From assembly GCF_900115955.1 (NCBI RefSeq), contig NZ_FOYL01000004.1:372001-436000 (forward strand): DNA of 64,000 nt, given 5' to 3'. The notes beneath the pieces were generated by a model. The model had not been told where the DNA came from and made no database searches. It worked only from the letters and a program-made list of their open reading frames with translations. Below are positions 51,459 through 58,505 of the stretch, in pieces (position 1 is the first letter of the stretch; each line of letters opens with the position of its first letter). Made by a program: the position numbers and the translations under genes. This DNA is from Lentzea waywayandensis. GTDB taxonomy: Bacteria > Actinomycetota > Actinomycetes > Mycobacteriales > Pseudonocardiaceae.

Positions 51459-52019
51459 ATGGCCTCGAACGTGAAGAAGATTGCCCCGAAGAAGTCGAAG
51501 TTCCACGAGCTCCTGCAGGCCCAGGTCGGCAACGAGTTCTCCGCTTCGCAGCAGTACATCGCGCTCGCCGTGTGGTTCGACAACGAGGACCTCCCGCGCC
51601 TCGGGTCGCACTTCTACAAGCAGGCTCTCGAAGAGCGCAACCACGCGATGATGATCGTGCAGTTCCTCATGGACAACGACATCGCGGTCGCCATTCCTGG
51701 CGTCGACACGCCGTTCAACGAGTTCAAGTCGCCGCGTGACCTCGTCGACCTGGCCCTGCGCCAGGAGCAGCAGGTCACCGACCAGATCGTGGGCCTGGCC
51801 AAGGCCGCCCGCGAGGAGGGCGACTACATCGGCGAGCAGTTCATGCAGTGGTTCCTGAAGGAGCAGGTCGAGGAGGTCTCCTCGATGAAGACGCTGCTCA
51901 CGATCATGGACCGCGCGGACGGCAACATGTTCTACGTGGAGACGTTCCTGACCCGCGAAAGCGTCGGCGACGAGGGTGGCGACTCGGGCGCCCCGACCGC
52001 GGCCGGCGGCAAGCTCTGA
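51459..52019 (+). CDS. Ferritin
   Basis: 186 aa. The ferroxidase ligands are visible: Glu in GNEFSASQQYIAL, Glu-x2-His in QALEERNHAMMIVQFL, Glu in RQEQQVTDQIV, and the last helix (QFMQWFLKEQVEEVSSM). It stores iron as a 24-mer. ATG at 51459 has TAACGT 7 nt upstream (leaderless), about 80 nt after the iron box, so induction by iron-loaded regulator is likely. The C-terminal 20 residues are Gly/Asp-rich. Confidence 0.93.
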   Translation: MASNVKKIAPKKSKFHELLQAQVGNEFSASQQYIALAVWFDNEDLPRLGSHFYKQALEERNHAMMIVQFLMDNDIAVAIPGVDTPFNEFKSPRDLVDLALRQEQQVTDQIVGLAKAAREEGDYIGEQFMQWFLKEQVEEVSSMKTLLTIMDRADGNMFYVETFLTRESVGDEGGDSGAPTAAGGKL

Positions 52020-52050
52020 CTTTTTCTTCGCACGCTTGAGTGCCTGATCC

Positions 52051-52088
52051 AAAGGACCGCCTCACCTAATCGGGTGAGGCGGTCCTTT
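52051..52088. terminator. Bidirectional terminator after ferritin
   Basis: AAAGGACCGCCTCACC (52051-52066) pairs perfectly with 52073-52088 (16 bp, 6-nt loop TAATCG). A/T runs flank it on both sides. It also touches the stop codon of the convergent sigma-factor gene. Confidence 0.9.
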
Positions 52089-53221
52089 CAGTTGTTGAGA
52101 CGGGCCGCCTGCCGCGTCAGGTATTCCCGCTCGGCGAGGTTCGACGCTTTCTCCGCCGCTTCGACGTAGAGCTTCGCGGCCGTTCGCAGACTGCCGTCGC
52201 GCTCGTGGAGGTATGCGGCCACGGCCGAGTAGCGGGGCAGTGAGTCGTCCAGTTCCGCCAACGCTTTCAGCCCTGCGCGCGGTCCGTCGGCCTCGCCCAC
52301 GGCCACCGCGCGGTTGAGCCGGACGACGGGACTGTCGGTGAGCTGGAGGAGTTCGTCGTACCACTCGACGATCTGGACCCAGTCGGTCTCCTCGGCCACC
52401 GGCGCGTCCGCGTGCAGCGCCGCGATGGCCGCCTGCGCCTGGAACTCCCCCAGCCGGTCCTGCGCGAGCGCTGCCTGCAGGATCTCGACGCCCTCGGCGA
52501 TCAACCTCGTGTCCCACCTGCTCCGGTCCTGCTCGGCGAGCGGCACCAGGCTGCCGTTGCTCGCCGTCCGAGACGCGCGACGGGCGTGGTGCAGGAGCAT
52601 GAGCGCGAGCAGCCCCGCGACCTCGGGGTGGTCGATCACCGCCGAGAGCTGACGCGTGAGCCGGATCGCCTCGGCGGCCAGGTCGATGTCGCCGGAGTAG
52701 CCCTCGTTGAAGACCAGGTAGAGCACGCGCAGCACGGTGGCGACGTCGCCGGGCTGGTCGAACCGCACGTCGCCGACCGTCTTCTTGGCCCGGCTGATGC
52801 GCTGGGCCATCGTGGCCTCCGGCACCAGGTAGGCCTGGGCGATCTGGCGGGTGGTCAGGCCGCCGACGGCCCTGAGCGTGAGCGCGACGGCCGACGACGG
52901 CGTGAGCGACGGGTGCGCGCACAGGAAGTAGAGCTGCAACGTGTCGTCGGTGTCCGACGCCGGGCCCTGCTCAGGTTCCGCGTCGATCACGTCCTCACGC
53001 CTGCGCCGAGCCGTTGCCGCCCTCGTCGCGTCGAGGAACTTGCGCCAGGCCGCCGTGACGAGCCAGCCCTTCGGATCTCGCGGCGGATCGTCCGGCCACA
53101 CGCGGACGGCCTCCACCAGCGCGTCCTGCACGGCGTCCTCGGCCGCCGCGAAGTCGGCTCCGCGGCGGACGAGGATACCGAGCACGGCCGGCAGGAGGCT
53201 CCTGAGCAGCGCCTCGTCCAC
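52088..53221 (-). CDS. ECF42-like RNA polymerase sigma factor
   Basis: 377 aa. Sigma regions 2 and 4 occupy about residues 5-160 (LLPAVLGILVRRGADFAAAEDAVQDALVEAVRVWPDDPPRDPKGWLVTAAWRK; region 4 includes VGGLTTRQIAQAYLVPEATMAQRISRAKK). The C-terminal 200 residues form a helical extension (DUF6596/TPR-like), the mark of ECF42. These work with DGPF proteins rather than classical anti-sigma factors; a DGPF gene lies 3 nt upstream, in the same operon. Confidence 0.9.
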   Translation of the reverse strand: MDEALLRSLLPAVLGILVRRGADFAAAEDAVQDALVEAVRVWPDDPPRDPKGWLVTAAWRKFLDATRAATARRRREDVIDAEPEQGPASDTDDTLQLYFLCAHPSLTPSSAVALTLRAVGGLTTRQIAQAYLVPEATMAQRISRAKKTVGDVRFDQPGDVATVLRVLYLVFNEGYSGDIDLAAEAIRLTRQLSAVIDHPEVAGLLALMLLHHARRASRTASNGSLVPLAEQDRSRWDTRLIAEGVEILQAALAQDRLGEFQAQAAIAALHADAPVAEETDWVQIVEWYDELLQLTDSPVVRLNRAVAVGEADGPRAGLKALAELDDSLPRYSAVAAYLHERDGSLRTAAKLYVEAAEKASNLAEREYLTRQAARLNN

Positions 53222-53224
53222 TTC

Positions 53225-53632
53225 TCACTCCGTGATCGTCGGCGCGTGACCGTAGAACGGGCGGATCTCCAGCCACTCGTGGATCGGCTTGCCGTCCTTG
53301 CCCGGCGCCGCCGACAGCTCCGCCGCGAGCTCGAGCGCCCGCTCGTAGCTGTCGGTGTCGATGATCATCCAGCCGGCGATGAGGTCCTTCGTCTCCGCGA
53401 ACGGACCGTCGGTGACCGGAGGCCGGCCCTCGCCGTCGTACCGGACCCAGGTGCCCTCCTGCGCGAGTGCCCGCTCGTCGACGAACTCACCGGTGGTCCT
53501 GAGCCGGTCCGCGAAGTCGTTCATGTACTTCACGTGCGCGGTGATCTCGTCCTGCGTCCACTGGTCCATCGGCACGTCGTTCACCGCCGCAGGGGCGCCG
53601 CGGTAGTGCTTGAGCAGCAGGTACTTCGCCAT
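53225..53632 (-). CDS. YCII-related DGPF protein, partner of ECF42 sigma
   Basis: 135 aa. The DGPF signature is seen as VTDGPFAETKDLIAGWMIID near residue 80, in the YciI fold. DGPF proteins are co-encoded with ECF42 sigma factors and thought to relay a signal. It precedes the sigma gene with a 3-nt gap. No other partner is visible. Confidence 0.9.
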   Translation of the reverse strand: MAKYLLLKHYRGAPAAVNDVPMDQWTQDEITAHVKYMNDFADRLRTTGEFVDERALAQEGTWVRYDGEGRPPVTDGPFAETKDLIAGWMIIDTDSYERALELAAELSAAPGKDGKPIHEWLEIRPFYGHAPTITE

Positions 53633-53739
53633 CTCGGGTGTCTCCCTCGGTGCTGGTGCGACCCATCCTGGTCACTTCCACCGCGGGGACGGAGCCGAAA
53701 CGCGGATCTCGACATCGCCGGCTGAAGATCTTCTCGGCC

Positions 53740-53842
53740 AGTGGCGTGGCCCAGAACGTTGCCGGGCGAATTCGCGGTCAGACGGGTGCATCGTGCCCTG
53801 CTGAGCGTGAATCACCCAGTCGGCGTTCTGGGTCGCGCCACT
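53740..53842. mobile_element. MITE-like element, short form (same family as 18866)
   Basis: 103 bp with imperfect terminal inverted repeats (AGTGGCGTGGCCCAGAACG at left; inverse of AGTGGCGCGACCCAGAACG at right). Its reverse complement matches the element at 18866-19031 along both flanks (e.g. ATTCACGCTCAGCAGGGCAC and TGCACCCGTCTGACCGCGAA), but lacks the 60-bp central palindrome. It runs into a second element at CTAG (53841-53844). No coding capacity. Confidence 0.85.
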
Positions 53843-54008
53843 AGGGCCTGTATCGAGGTCTGGTTCGATGAGAGTCGCGCTTGAGGTGGTTCCTGGTGGT
53901 GCGGCCGAATGGCCCGCATACCGGTGTTGTATGTGGGTCGTTCGGCCGTGCCGCCAGGGGCCGCCTCGGGCCCGGCTGTCGCGGACCAGACTTCGATACA
54001 GGCCCTAG
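53841..54008. mobile_element. Second MITE-like element, different family
   Basis: 168 bp bounded by CTAG on both sides. The 24-bp ends (53841-53864, 53985-54008) match inversely at 23 of 24 positions; core GGCCTGTATCGA. Inside is a nested imperfect palindrome (GCGGCCGAA ... TTCGGCCG). A CTAG target duplication fits the IS5-type YTAR preference; the parent element is not in the window. The right CTAG supplies the stop codon of the lipoprotein gene (cta at 54005-54007). Confidence 0.85.
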
Positions 54009-54598
54009 TTGTGGCACTCCTGGTCCTTGAGCGCGAGGTACGCCGCCCAGAGAGTCTTCTTCTCCTTGTCCACTCCGAAGACGAACGTCGCTGCCGGGTT
54101 GTTGTCGGCATCGGCGGCCCAGGTGTAGTTCGGGCCGACCGGCCTGAGGTTGGTGTACTCGGCCTTCAGCTTCTCCTCGGTCGCCCCGATGCCGACGCCG
54201 TCCGACGTCATCTCCGGGGTGAACGTGATGGAGGCGACGCCGAGCTTCTTGGAGATCGCCACGCCCTGATCGGTGCCGAGGATCTTGTGGCTCGTGCACG
54301 CGGAGTCCGGATGACTCCCCAGGTCAGGAGTGATCAGTTTGGTGTCGAGGGCCTGCTGGAGCGTCATGCCGAGCTTGAGCGGGCCGTAGCCGAACGAACC
54401 GATCACCGGCTTGGCCGGTGGTGGCGGCTGGTTGGTCACGGTCTGCGTCACGACTGTGGTGACCACCGCGGCCGGCGGCGTCGCCGTGCTGGACGACGTG
54501 GACGTGGCGGTGGCGTCTGGCGCGGGCGTCGGCGTGGACGTGCACGCGGACAGACCGAGAGCGGTGGCGATGACCACCAGAACAATGGAACGCTTCAT
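54005..54598 (-). CDS. Lipoprotein with sigma-linked extracytoplasmic domain
   Basis: 197 aa from ATG at 54598 behind GGGGGAAAAG. A lipobox LSAC ends the signal at about residue 19, followed by a Thr/Ala/Pro-rich linker. The folded domain (about 85-197; YGPLKLGMTLQQALDT ... FGVDKEKKTLWAAYLALK) resembles the C-terminal domain of the sigma-linked membrane protein at 54898. The stop codon lies in the terminal CTAG of the MITE-like element. A 14-codon ORF and a hairpin precede it. Confidence 0.7.
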   Translation of the reverse strand: MKRSIVLVVIATALGLSACTSTPTPAPDATATSTSSSTATPPAAVVTTVVTQTVTNQPPPPAKPVIGSFGYGPLKLGMTLQQALDTKLITPDLGSHPDSACTSHKILGTDQGVAISKKLGVASITFTPEMTSDGVGIGATEEKLKAEYTNLRPVGPNYTWAADADNNPAATFVFGVDKEKKTLWAAYLALKDQECHN

Positions 54599-54635
54599 TT
54601 TCTTTTCCCCCAGGAAAATTGTTCTTGCGCAGGTG

Positions 54636-54670
54636 CCGTGCCCGCCCCACCCCCAGCGGGGCGGGCACGG
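54636..54670 (-). terminator. GC-rich hairpin between leader ORF and lipoprotein gene
   Basis: CCGTGCCCGCCCC (54636-54648) pairs with 54658-54670 perfectly (13 bp, 9-nt loop). Read on the minus strand it comes after the leader ORF and 38 nt before the lipoprotein start. No long T-run follows, so it may attenuate rather than end transcription, or it may protect or process the mRNA. Confidence 0.55.
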
Positions 54671-54684
54671 CGGTTCGGTGAGAC

Positions 54685-54729
54685 TCAGAGAACTGCCATG
54701 GCGCAATCGACGTTGCCAGAGTTTTTCAT
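54685..54729 (-). CDS. 14-codon leader ORF upstream of the lipoprotein
   Basis: Encodes MKNSGNVDCAMAVL and stop. Its upstream site, CCTGGGGGAATCGAA, is nearly the same as that of the lipoprotein gene (CCTGGGGGAAAAGAAA), including the distance to ATG. A strong hairpin lies between. This is the layout of a leader peptide or of a tiny gene in tandem; too short to be certain. Confidence 0.45.
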   Translation of the reverse strand: MKNSGNVDCAMAVL

Positions 54730-54845
54730 TTCGATTCCCCCAGGTTTTTCTTGAGACACGACATAAGACGCCGGAATCACCTGATGGTTGCGAAGTAGTT
54801 CGTCACGGAAAAGTCACGGCACCGCCATCCGGAAATGGTTGCGCC
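54730..54845. other. Spacer between leader ORF and sigma-operon terminator
   Basis: Contains the leader ORF's ribosome-binding site (54731-54745) and presumably the promoter of the lipoprotein transcript (minus strand). No gene or repeat is seen. Confidence 0.4.
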
Positions 54846-54882
54846 GAAGTCCCGCCGCACCCCCAATGAGCGGCGGGACTTC
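54846..54882 (-). terminator. Terminator of the SigE-family operon
   Basis: GAAGTCCCGCCGC (54846-54858) pairs perfectly with 54870-54882 (13 bp, 11-nt loop), 15 nt past the stop of the membrane partner gene. Confidence 0.7.
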
Positions 54883-54897
54883 AACAAGCTCGAATTG

Positions 54898-55707
54898 TCA
54901 GACGCCCGCGCAGTCGTTCGCATTCAGCCGCATGAACACGGTGGTCACCGTGCTGCCGTCGCTCTCGAAGATGTACGACCAGGCCGGTGTCGCGTTCATT
55001 TCCACGACCACGTTGGAACCGCTCTGCGTGGCATTCGCATAGGCGGTCTTGACGTCGGTGACCTTCGAGCCGACGCCGACGTTCTTGGGCGTCTTGGCGA
55101 AGCTCGCCAGCGTGATCCGCACGATTCCCCGCGCCGGCGAGATGATCACGGCGTTGCTGTCGGGCACCGACTTCGTCGCGTACGCCTTGCACCTGTTCTC
55201 GGGGTCGGCCGGGGTGCTCGGCTCGACCAGCGAGCCGGTCGCGAGCGCGTCGCCCTCGGACATCCCCAGCGAGAGCGATCCGTACCGGCCGGGCTGCGCC
55301 TCCGGTGTGGGCGGCGCCGGTGGAGGATCCGACTTCGGGTCGCTCCTGGTCCCGGTGCCGGGGGTGTCGGGATTGCCGCCGTTGGAGCTCGGCGGCGGGT
55401 TCGTCGTCACGATCACCGTCGAGGTGAACGTGCTGACCGACGTCTGGGGCGTAGTCGTCGAAGTGGTCGGGGTGGCCGTCGTCAGGTACGCGCTGACCGT
55501 GTCGTCCGACCTGGCCTTGCCCAGCTGGGCCAGCCCGATCCCGGCACCGACCAGGACGGCCACGGCGAACGCCCCGGTGATGGCGGCACGGCGGCGGCGA
55601 AGGCGGGCGGCACCGCGCACCACGGTCTCGGCGGCGACGGGTGGGGAGTGCACGTCGAGCCGATCATCGCTGAAGAGCTTGCGCAGCTGATCATCCAGTT
55701 CGTCCAC
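54898..55707 (-). CDS. Membrane-anchored partner of SigE-family sigma (possible anti-sigma)
   Basis: 269 aa. A cytoplasmic N-terminus of about 45 residues (MDELDDQLRKLFSDDRLDVH) could contact sigma; one membrane span at about 45-62 (AFAVAVLVGAGIGLAQLG); a Thr/Pro-rich linker; and a folded external domain (about 140-269; GRYGSLSLGMSEGDALATG ... FMRLNANDC). The external domain resembles that of the lipoprotein at 54005. No ZAS zinc motif is visible, so anti-sigma function is inferred from topology. It overlaps the sigma gene by 17 bp. Confidence 0.72.
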   Translation of the reverse strand: MDELDDQLRKLFSDDRLDVHSPPVAAETVVRGAARLRRRRAAITGAFAVAVLVGAGIGLAQLGKARSDDTVSAYLTTATPTTSTTTPQTSVSTFTSTVIVTTNPPPSSNGGNPDTPGTGTRSDPKSDPPPAPPTPEAQPGRYGSLSLGMSEGDALATGSLVEPSTPADPENRCKAYATKSVPDSNAVIISPARGIVRITLASFAKTPKNVGVGSKVTDVKTAYANATQSGSNVVVEMNATPAWSYIFESDGSTVTTVFMRLNANDCAGV

Positions 55708-56248
55708 CGGTCACTCCTTCCTTCGCCAAGCGTGTTCGCAGGCTCGCCATGGCCTTGCTGCTCTGACTCTTCACCGTGCCGCACGAGATTCCGAGCGCGT
55801 CCGCGATCTCGGCCTCGGAGAGGTTCTCGTAGTACCGCAGCACGACCACCGCGCGCTGCCGTGGCGGCAGGTCGCGCAGTGCCTGCCAGAGCGGTTCGTT
55901 CTCGAGCCGGCTCAGCTCGGGAGCCACGGCTCCGCTGTCGGGGAAGTCCGCCACGAGGCTCTCCCGGCGACGTCTGCGCCAGATGCTGATGTGCGTGTTC
56001 GCCATCGCCCTGCGGACGTACGCGAGCGGGTCGTCACCCTTGCGCTGCACGGCGGCCCAGCGCGAACCGACCTTCTCCAGCACGGCCTGCACCAGGTCGG
56101 CCGAGTCGTGCGGGTTTCCGGTCAGTGCGTGCCCGTAGCGCAGAAGTCCGGGCATGGACATGCGGACGAACTCAGCGAAGTCCCCCACGGCTTCCGCTCT
56201 TCCCCCGCCGCGCTCGGCGGCTGTCCCCAGTTGCAGCACCGCCGTCAC
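55691..56248 (-). CDS. SigE-family RNA polymerase sigma factor
   Basis: 185 aa from GTG at 56248 behind GGAGGGGG. Region 2 is FAEFVRMSMPGLLRYGHALTGNPHDSADLVQAVLEKVGSRW, with the SigE-type opening; region 4 is LPPRQRAVVVLRYYENLSEAEIADALGISCGTVKSQSSKAMASL. It directs RNA polymerase to an extracytoplasmic stress regulon and is coupled to its membrane partner. An upstream extension of the frame has no family support. Confidence 0.9.
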   Translation of the reverse strand: MTAVLQLGTAAERGGGRAEAVGDFAEFVRMSMPGLLRYGHALTGNPHDSADLVQAVLEKVGSRWAAVQRKGDDPLAYVRRAMANTHISIWRRRRRESLVADFPDSGAVAPELSRLENEPLWQALRDLPPRQRAVVVLRYYENLSEAEIADALGISCGTVKSQSSKAMASLRTRLAKEGVTGGRTG

Positions 56249-56327
56249 GGCACACCCCCTCCCCCGAAGCAGCACACTGGCTTCGAGGGATGCACGCCTG
56301 GGCGGGCCGGACGGTTGCCACACTAAA

Positions 56328-56666
56328 TCACAGAACGGCAACGGCTTCCGGCAGAACGAACGAACCGTCCCGTTCGCTGGGGAACTCGTGCACCTCGGTC
56401 ACCGCGGCGACCGGAATCGGCCCGTAGACGTGCGGGAACCACAGCGGCGAATCCGCCACCGCCTCCCACCGGACGGGGACGCCCAGCAGCTTCGGGTCGA
56501 CCACGAGCAGGAGCAGCCCGCTCTGCCCGGGGAAGAACTTGCCGGCCGTCACGTGCACGACGCCCCGGTCGGAGCAGTGCACGAACTCCTCACCCTCGGC
56601 GGGCGGGATCGACCCGGCCGACTGAGCAGCAGCCCAGTCGGCCGTCGTGATGATGTGCAGCAGCAC
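56328..56666 (-). CDS. DUF952-family protein
   Basis: 112 aa from GTG at 56666. Typical DUF952: LLHIITTADWAAAQ, EGEEFVHCSDRG and WFPHVYGPIPVAAV. The family is related to glutathione-S-transferase-like or 2-oxoglutarate folds but is uncharacterised. A perfect DnaA box TTATCCACA lies immediately upstream of the start codon, where bound protein would block expression. Confidence 0.88.
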   Translation of the reverse strand: MLLHIITTADWAAAQSAGSIPPAEGEEFVHCSDRGVVHVTAGKFFPGQSGLLLLVVDPKLLGVPVRWEAVADSPLWFPHVYGPIPVAAVTEVHEFPSERDGSFVLPEAVAVL

Positions 56667-56714
56667 TTATCCACAGCTCCCTGTGCACAACTATGTGGAC
56701 AACCCTGTGGACTA
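56667..56714. other. Cluster of DnaA boxes
   Basis: TTATCCACA at 56667-56675, TGTGCACAA at 56682, TGTGGACAA at 56694 (inverse of the perfect actinobacterial box TTGTCCACA) and TGTGGACTA at 56706; the last three are 12 bp apart. The cluster fills the gap between DUF952 and DUF5926 genes. A weaker cluster is at 26533-26576. Confidence 0.65.
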
Positions 56715-57647
56715 CCGCAGGGTGATCTGGCGGCCACGCAGGCCGTCACGGGCACGGCGCTCGGCGTCGCTCAGCGGCTCGTCGATGGCCAGGGCCTCCA
56801 GCAAGCGCTTGCCCAACGCCTCGGCCGGGTCGGCCCACTCGCGGGCGTGCATCTCGCGGTCGAGGTCCCAGACCGGCACGAGCAGGCCGTGCGCGCGGAA
56901 CGAACCGGCGTAGCGGGAGCCCTCGCCGAGGTCGAGCTCGCCGCGGGCGACCAGGCGGGCCATCGCGGGCAGCAACTTCTCCTCGGGCTCCGGGCGGACC
57001 CAGCGCAGGTGCGCCTTGTCGCCCGCGTCGACCCAGTAGGCGGCCTTCACACCGGGAGCGTCGAGGCGCTCGGTCGGCAGGATCGCCGCGTTCGCCCGCT
57101 CCAGGGACAGCGCGACGTCGCCGGTCGGCTCGGTGCCCTCGGGCATCCACCACACGAAGTCGGTGTGCAGCACCGGCGTGATGTCGGCGTCCGTGTCGAG
57201 CAGGTCCTGCAGACGGCCGGGGTTGTCGCCGTTGTCCGGACCGACGACCGGCAGCACGTCACCGGTCTTCGCCTGCTGCGCCCACTGCAGCGCCCGCGCC
57301 AGGTCGCGGCTGATGTCGCCGGAGCGCGTCTGCACCTGAAGGCCGACGAACGGCACGTCGTCGCCGCGGATCAGGCCGGCGGCGGCCATCGGCAGCACGG
57401 TGGCGAGCGTGACCTCGCGGCCGTCCTTGACGGGCAGCTTCACGATCGCCGACGGCACGAACTCGCGCAGCGCGATCAGCTCGCACTCGGCGGCGAGGCC
57501 CTCGAACGGCCGGGACACGATGACGTCCGTCGCGCCGCCGGGTGCGCCGTGGCAGGCCTTGTAGCGCTTGCCGGACCCGCACGGGCAGGGCTGCTTCGGG
57601 TTGATCCCGTCCTTCGGTGCGTCCTTGACCGCGGTCCGCTTGGCCAC
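56712..57647 (-). CDS. DUF5926 protein with N-terminal SEC-C zinc motif
   Basis: 311 aa. The SEC-C motif lies at residues 20-34 (PCPCGSGKRYKACHG, C-x-C-x8-C-H zinc ligands), as in the SecA tail. The rest (REFVPSAIVKLPVKDGREVTLATVLP ... ARDGLRGRQITLR) is the DUF5926 body common in actinobacteria; no enzyme motif is visible. The stop overlaps the DnaA-box cluster. Soluble protein, function unknown. Confidence 0.85.
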   Translation of the reverse strand: MAKRTAVKDAPKDGINPKQPCPCGSGKRYKACHGAPGGATDVIVSRPFEGLAAECELIALREFVPSAIVKLPVKDGREVTLATVLPMAAAGLIRGDDVPFVGLQVQTRSGDISRDLARALQWAQQAKTGDVLPVVGPDNGDNPGRLQDLLDTDADITPVLHTDFVWWMPEGTEPTGDVALSLERANAAILPTERLDAPGVKAAYWVDAGDKAHLRWVRPEPEEKLLPAMARLVARGELDLGEGSRYAGSFRAHGLLVPVWDLDREMHAREWADPAEALGKRLLEALAIDEPLSDAERRARDGLRGRQITLR

Positions 57648-57674
57648 CTTGGCCCTCCTCGTGCTCAGGCTTGT

Positions 57675-58415
57675 CTAGGTCGCCAAATTAGCCGTCAGCA
57701 GGCGGCGGGTGTTCGCCGGGGCATTGGTCGCGAGGTAACGGACCCCCAGGTCACGGCACAGCGCGACGTCCTCGGCGTTGTCCACCGTCCACACGTACGT
57801 CTCGTGACCGGCGCGCCTCGCCCGATCGACGTAGCCGGGGTCGTTGCGCAGCAGATGCAGGCCAGGCCCGGTGTAGTCGGCGAACGACGGCAACGCGCCG
57901 CTGCGGTACCGGCCGAGGCGGTCGAGCAGCAGCACCGTGCGGATGTCCGGCGCCTGCTCGCGGAACGCCCTCACCGCGGTCGGCGAGAACGACATCATGA
58001 CGATCTGGTCGCCGAGCCCGTGCTTCTTCAACGCCTCGGCGAGCTTGCGTTCGACCTCGTTGCGATACCGGACCGGGTGCTTGGTCTCGACGAAGAGCTG
58101 CACGTTCTTGCCCTTGACCAGCTCCAGCAGCTCGTCCAGCACCAGCAGCCCGGCCGGCTGCCCGTGGCGGTGCCAGCTGCCGTAGTCGAACTTCCGCAGC
58201 TCTTCGAGCGAGAGCGCGCTGACCGTGCCACGGCCGTTCGACGTACGGGCGAGCGTGCGGTCGTGCACACACACGATCTCGCCGTCCTTCGACAGGCGGA
58301 TGTCGCACTCGAGCCCGTCCGCACCCTCTTTGAGCGCGAGCTCGTAGGCCCCGATCGTGTGCTCGGGACGGTCGGTGGACGCGCCGCGGTGCGCGACGAT
58401 CGCAGGCTGCTGCAC
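57675..58415 (-). CDS. Cytoplasmic glycerophosphodiester phosphodiesterase
   Basis: 246 aa from GTG at 58415, with TATCGT 8 nt upstream; ATG at 58454 is an alternative lacking a ribosome site. The GDPD motifs are AHRGASTDRPEHTIGAYELAL (HR), GLECDIRLSKDGEIVCVHD (catalytic Glu/Asp/His) and FVETKHP. It cleaves glycerophosphodiesters to glycerol-3-phosphate and an alcohol. No signal peptide. Divergent from the P450 gene. Confidence 0.92.
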   Translation of the reverse strand: MQQPAIVAHRGASTDRPEHTIGAYELALKEGADGLECDIRLSKDGEIVCVHDRTLARTSNGRGTVSALSLEELRKFDYGSWHRHGQPAGLLVLDELLELVKGKNVQLFVETKHPVRYRNEVERKLAEALKKHGLGDQIVMMSFSPTAVRAFREQAPDIRTVLLLDRLGRYRSGALPSFADYTGPGLHLLRNDPGYVDRARRAGHETYVWTVDNAEDVALCRDLGVRYLATNAPANTRRLLTANLAT

Positions 58416-58505
58416 AAGACCAAACGATAGTTCCTGCGCAACAATTTGAGTCATCAATCAAATGGACGTGGACGAAACGCCGATCGCGACTTACCGTCCC
58501 GCCTT

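Noticed and set aside
53633-54004. Short protein genes in the gap after the DGPF gene
   Set aside because: All short frames lie in the two MITE-like elements, change between the copies and lack ribosome sites.
54636-54670. Simple intrinsic terminator
   Set aside because: No T-rich tail follows in the transcript direction, so termination is not certain; listed as hairpin with attenuation as the alternative.
56667-56714. Chromosomal origin of replication
   Set aside because: Only four boxes and no dnaA, dnaN, gyrB or rpmH in the neighbourhood.
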